Source: Selenomonadaceae bacterium (GTDB lineage: Bacteria; Bacillota; Negativicutes; Selenomonadales; Selenomonadaceae). From it: 64,000 nt of DNA. Each line of letters starts with the position of its first letter. Position 1 is the stretch's first letter. The stretch is taken from assembly GCA_024698045.1 (NCBI GenBank), contig JAILRS010000005.1, positions 1-64,000 on the forward strand, given 5' to 3'. Shown here one piece after another: positions 63,665 to 64,000 of the stretch. The notes beneath the pieces are model-generated. The model searched no databases. It was not told the origin of the DNA and saw nothing but the letters and a program-made list of their open reading frames with translations. Made by a program: the position numbers and the translations under genes.

Positions 63665-64000
63665 TCAGCCGTTGATGTCAACATCAATAATGCCTACCGC
63701 GTAAGGAGCGATTTCGTATTGCTGGAAAATAAAGTGTACGTGTAAATTTTTATCCCAATAAAATTCGTCGGGCAAAGCTTTCAATGGCGTCGCGTCTTCG
63801 TACAAGAAAAGATCTTCGCGTTTGCATTTTTCGATAAGTTTGCGTTCAAGTTTCTTGAGTAATTCGTCCTTGCTTACACCAGATCCGATGTCCGTCAAGT
63901 AAGTTATGTCCATCAATTCGCCGGAAGAAGTGTTGAAATTTAAAGCGCGTTGAAAAGTTGCGGGATGTGCCGCGCCTTCGTAATATTGACTTTCGGTCAA
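63665..64000 (-). CDS. DUF3298/RsiV-type domain protein, C-terminal part (runs off the window)
   Basis: At least 111 residues, with the 5' end beyond the right edge. The visible part carries the DUF3298 pattern: ITYLTDIGSGVSKDELLKKLERKL (quoted in parts), LPDEFYWDKNLHVHFIFQQYEIAPYAVG and VDING at the end, in agreement with RsiV-like anti-sigma factors or secreted peptidase-associated proteins. The N-terminal domain, needed to tell them apart, is not visible. It converges with the XRE gene. Confidence 0.7.
   Translation of the reverse strand: MTESQYYEGAAHPATFQRALNFNTSSGELMDITYLTDIGSGVSKDELLKKLERKLIEKCKREDLFLYEDATPLKALPDEFYWDKNLHVHFIFQQYEIAPYAVGIIDVDING

Noticed and set aside
1..64000. Rex operator sites (TTGTGA-N6-TCACAA type), rRNA genes, insertion sequences and attachment sites
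   Set aside because: No convincing example was seen on either strand by eye. A motif scan would be needed to exclude weak Rex sites.

Overview
The window reads as a chromosomal stretch of an anaerobic, moderately AT-rich member of the Firmicutes, most likely the Negativicutes/Selenomonadales (inference from gene content, not from a marker search). Supporting signs are strong GGAGG-type ribosome binding sites with frequent TTG/GTG starts, an Asp23/AmaP/DUF2273 envelope-stress cluster, the redox repressor Rex, a reverse rubrerythrin, a DcuB-type C4-dicarboxylate antiporter, and MotE-like and FliK-like motility proteins. Almost everything is core housekeeping. There is no prophage, insertion sequence, CRISPR array or rRNA operon.

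Layout. 1-2 kb: a secreted SGNH hydrolase and a strongly promoted gene for an acidic repeat protein. 2-10.3 kb (minus): rpoB-rpoC, separated from the ribosomal protein genes that usually flank them, with RpoB carrying an extra internal block and a long acidic tail. 10.7-13.4 kb (plus): aminotransferase, DUF502 protein, recO. 13.4-14.0 kb: a 600-bp non-coding stretch of degenerate repeats and a G-rich island. 14-25.2 kb (minus): valS, folC, an O-antigen ligase-like protein, rex, secG, an esterase, a thioesterase, rnr and der. 25.3-27.2 kb (minus): lysA and a FlK-like thioesterase. 27.3-31.4 kb (plus): an ArsB/NhaD-type transporter, pgeF, ald and a phosphodiesterase. 31.5-33.5 kb (minus): cbiC and cbiA. 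33.6-41.5 kb (plus): pheS-pheT-zapA, the two-paralogue Asp23 cluster, nusB and gltX. 41.5-43.6 kb (minus): ispG and an unknown protein, divergent from an MFS transporter.

45-50.7 kb (plus): RidA, EcfA1, EcfA2 (no EcfT), a GT2 glycosyltransferase and a FliK-like protein with 25 copies of a 27-bp repeat. 50.7-51.5 kb: reverse rubrerythrin and tRNA-Ser(CGA). 51.6-60.4 kb (minus): dcuB, a HIT protein, a polytopic membrane protein, a putP-lipoprotein-small ORF-queH operon, ychF and a PflX-like radical SAM protein. 60.5-64 kb: a MotE-like protein, an acyl-CoA synthetase, a small XRE regulator bracketed by two near-identical terminator repeats, and the 3' part of a DUF3298 gene running off the window.

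Functional themes are transcription and translation (rpoBC, valS, pheST, gltX, nusB, der, rnr), anaerobic redox physiology (rex, rubrerythrin, dcuB), envelope stress and envelope assembly, amino-acid metabolism (lysA, ald, putP) and cofactor synthesis (folC, cbiA/cbiC, ispG, queH). I found no clear multi-gene novel system. The most unusual items are the RpoB and PheT insertions, the repeat proteins, the orphan EcfA pair, the 13.4-13.9 kb non-coding region and the duplicated terminator around the XRE gene.
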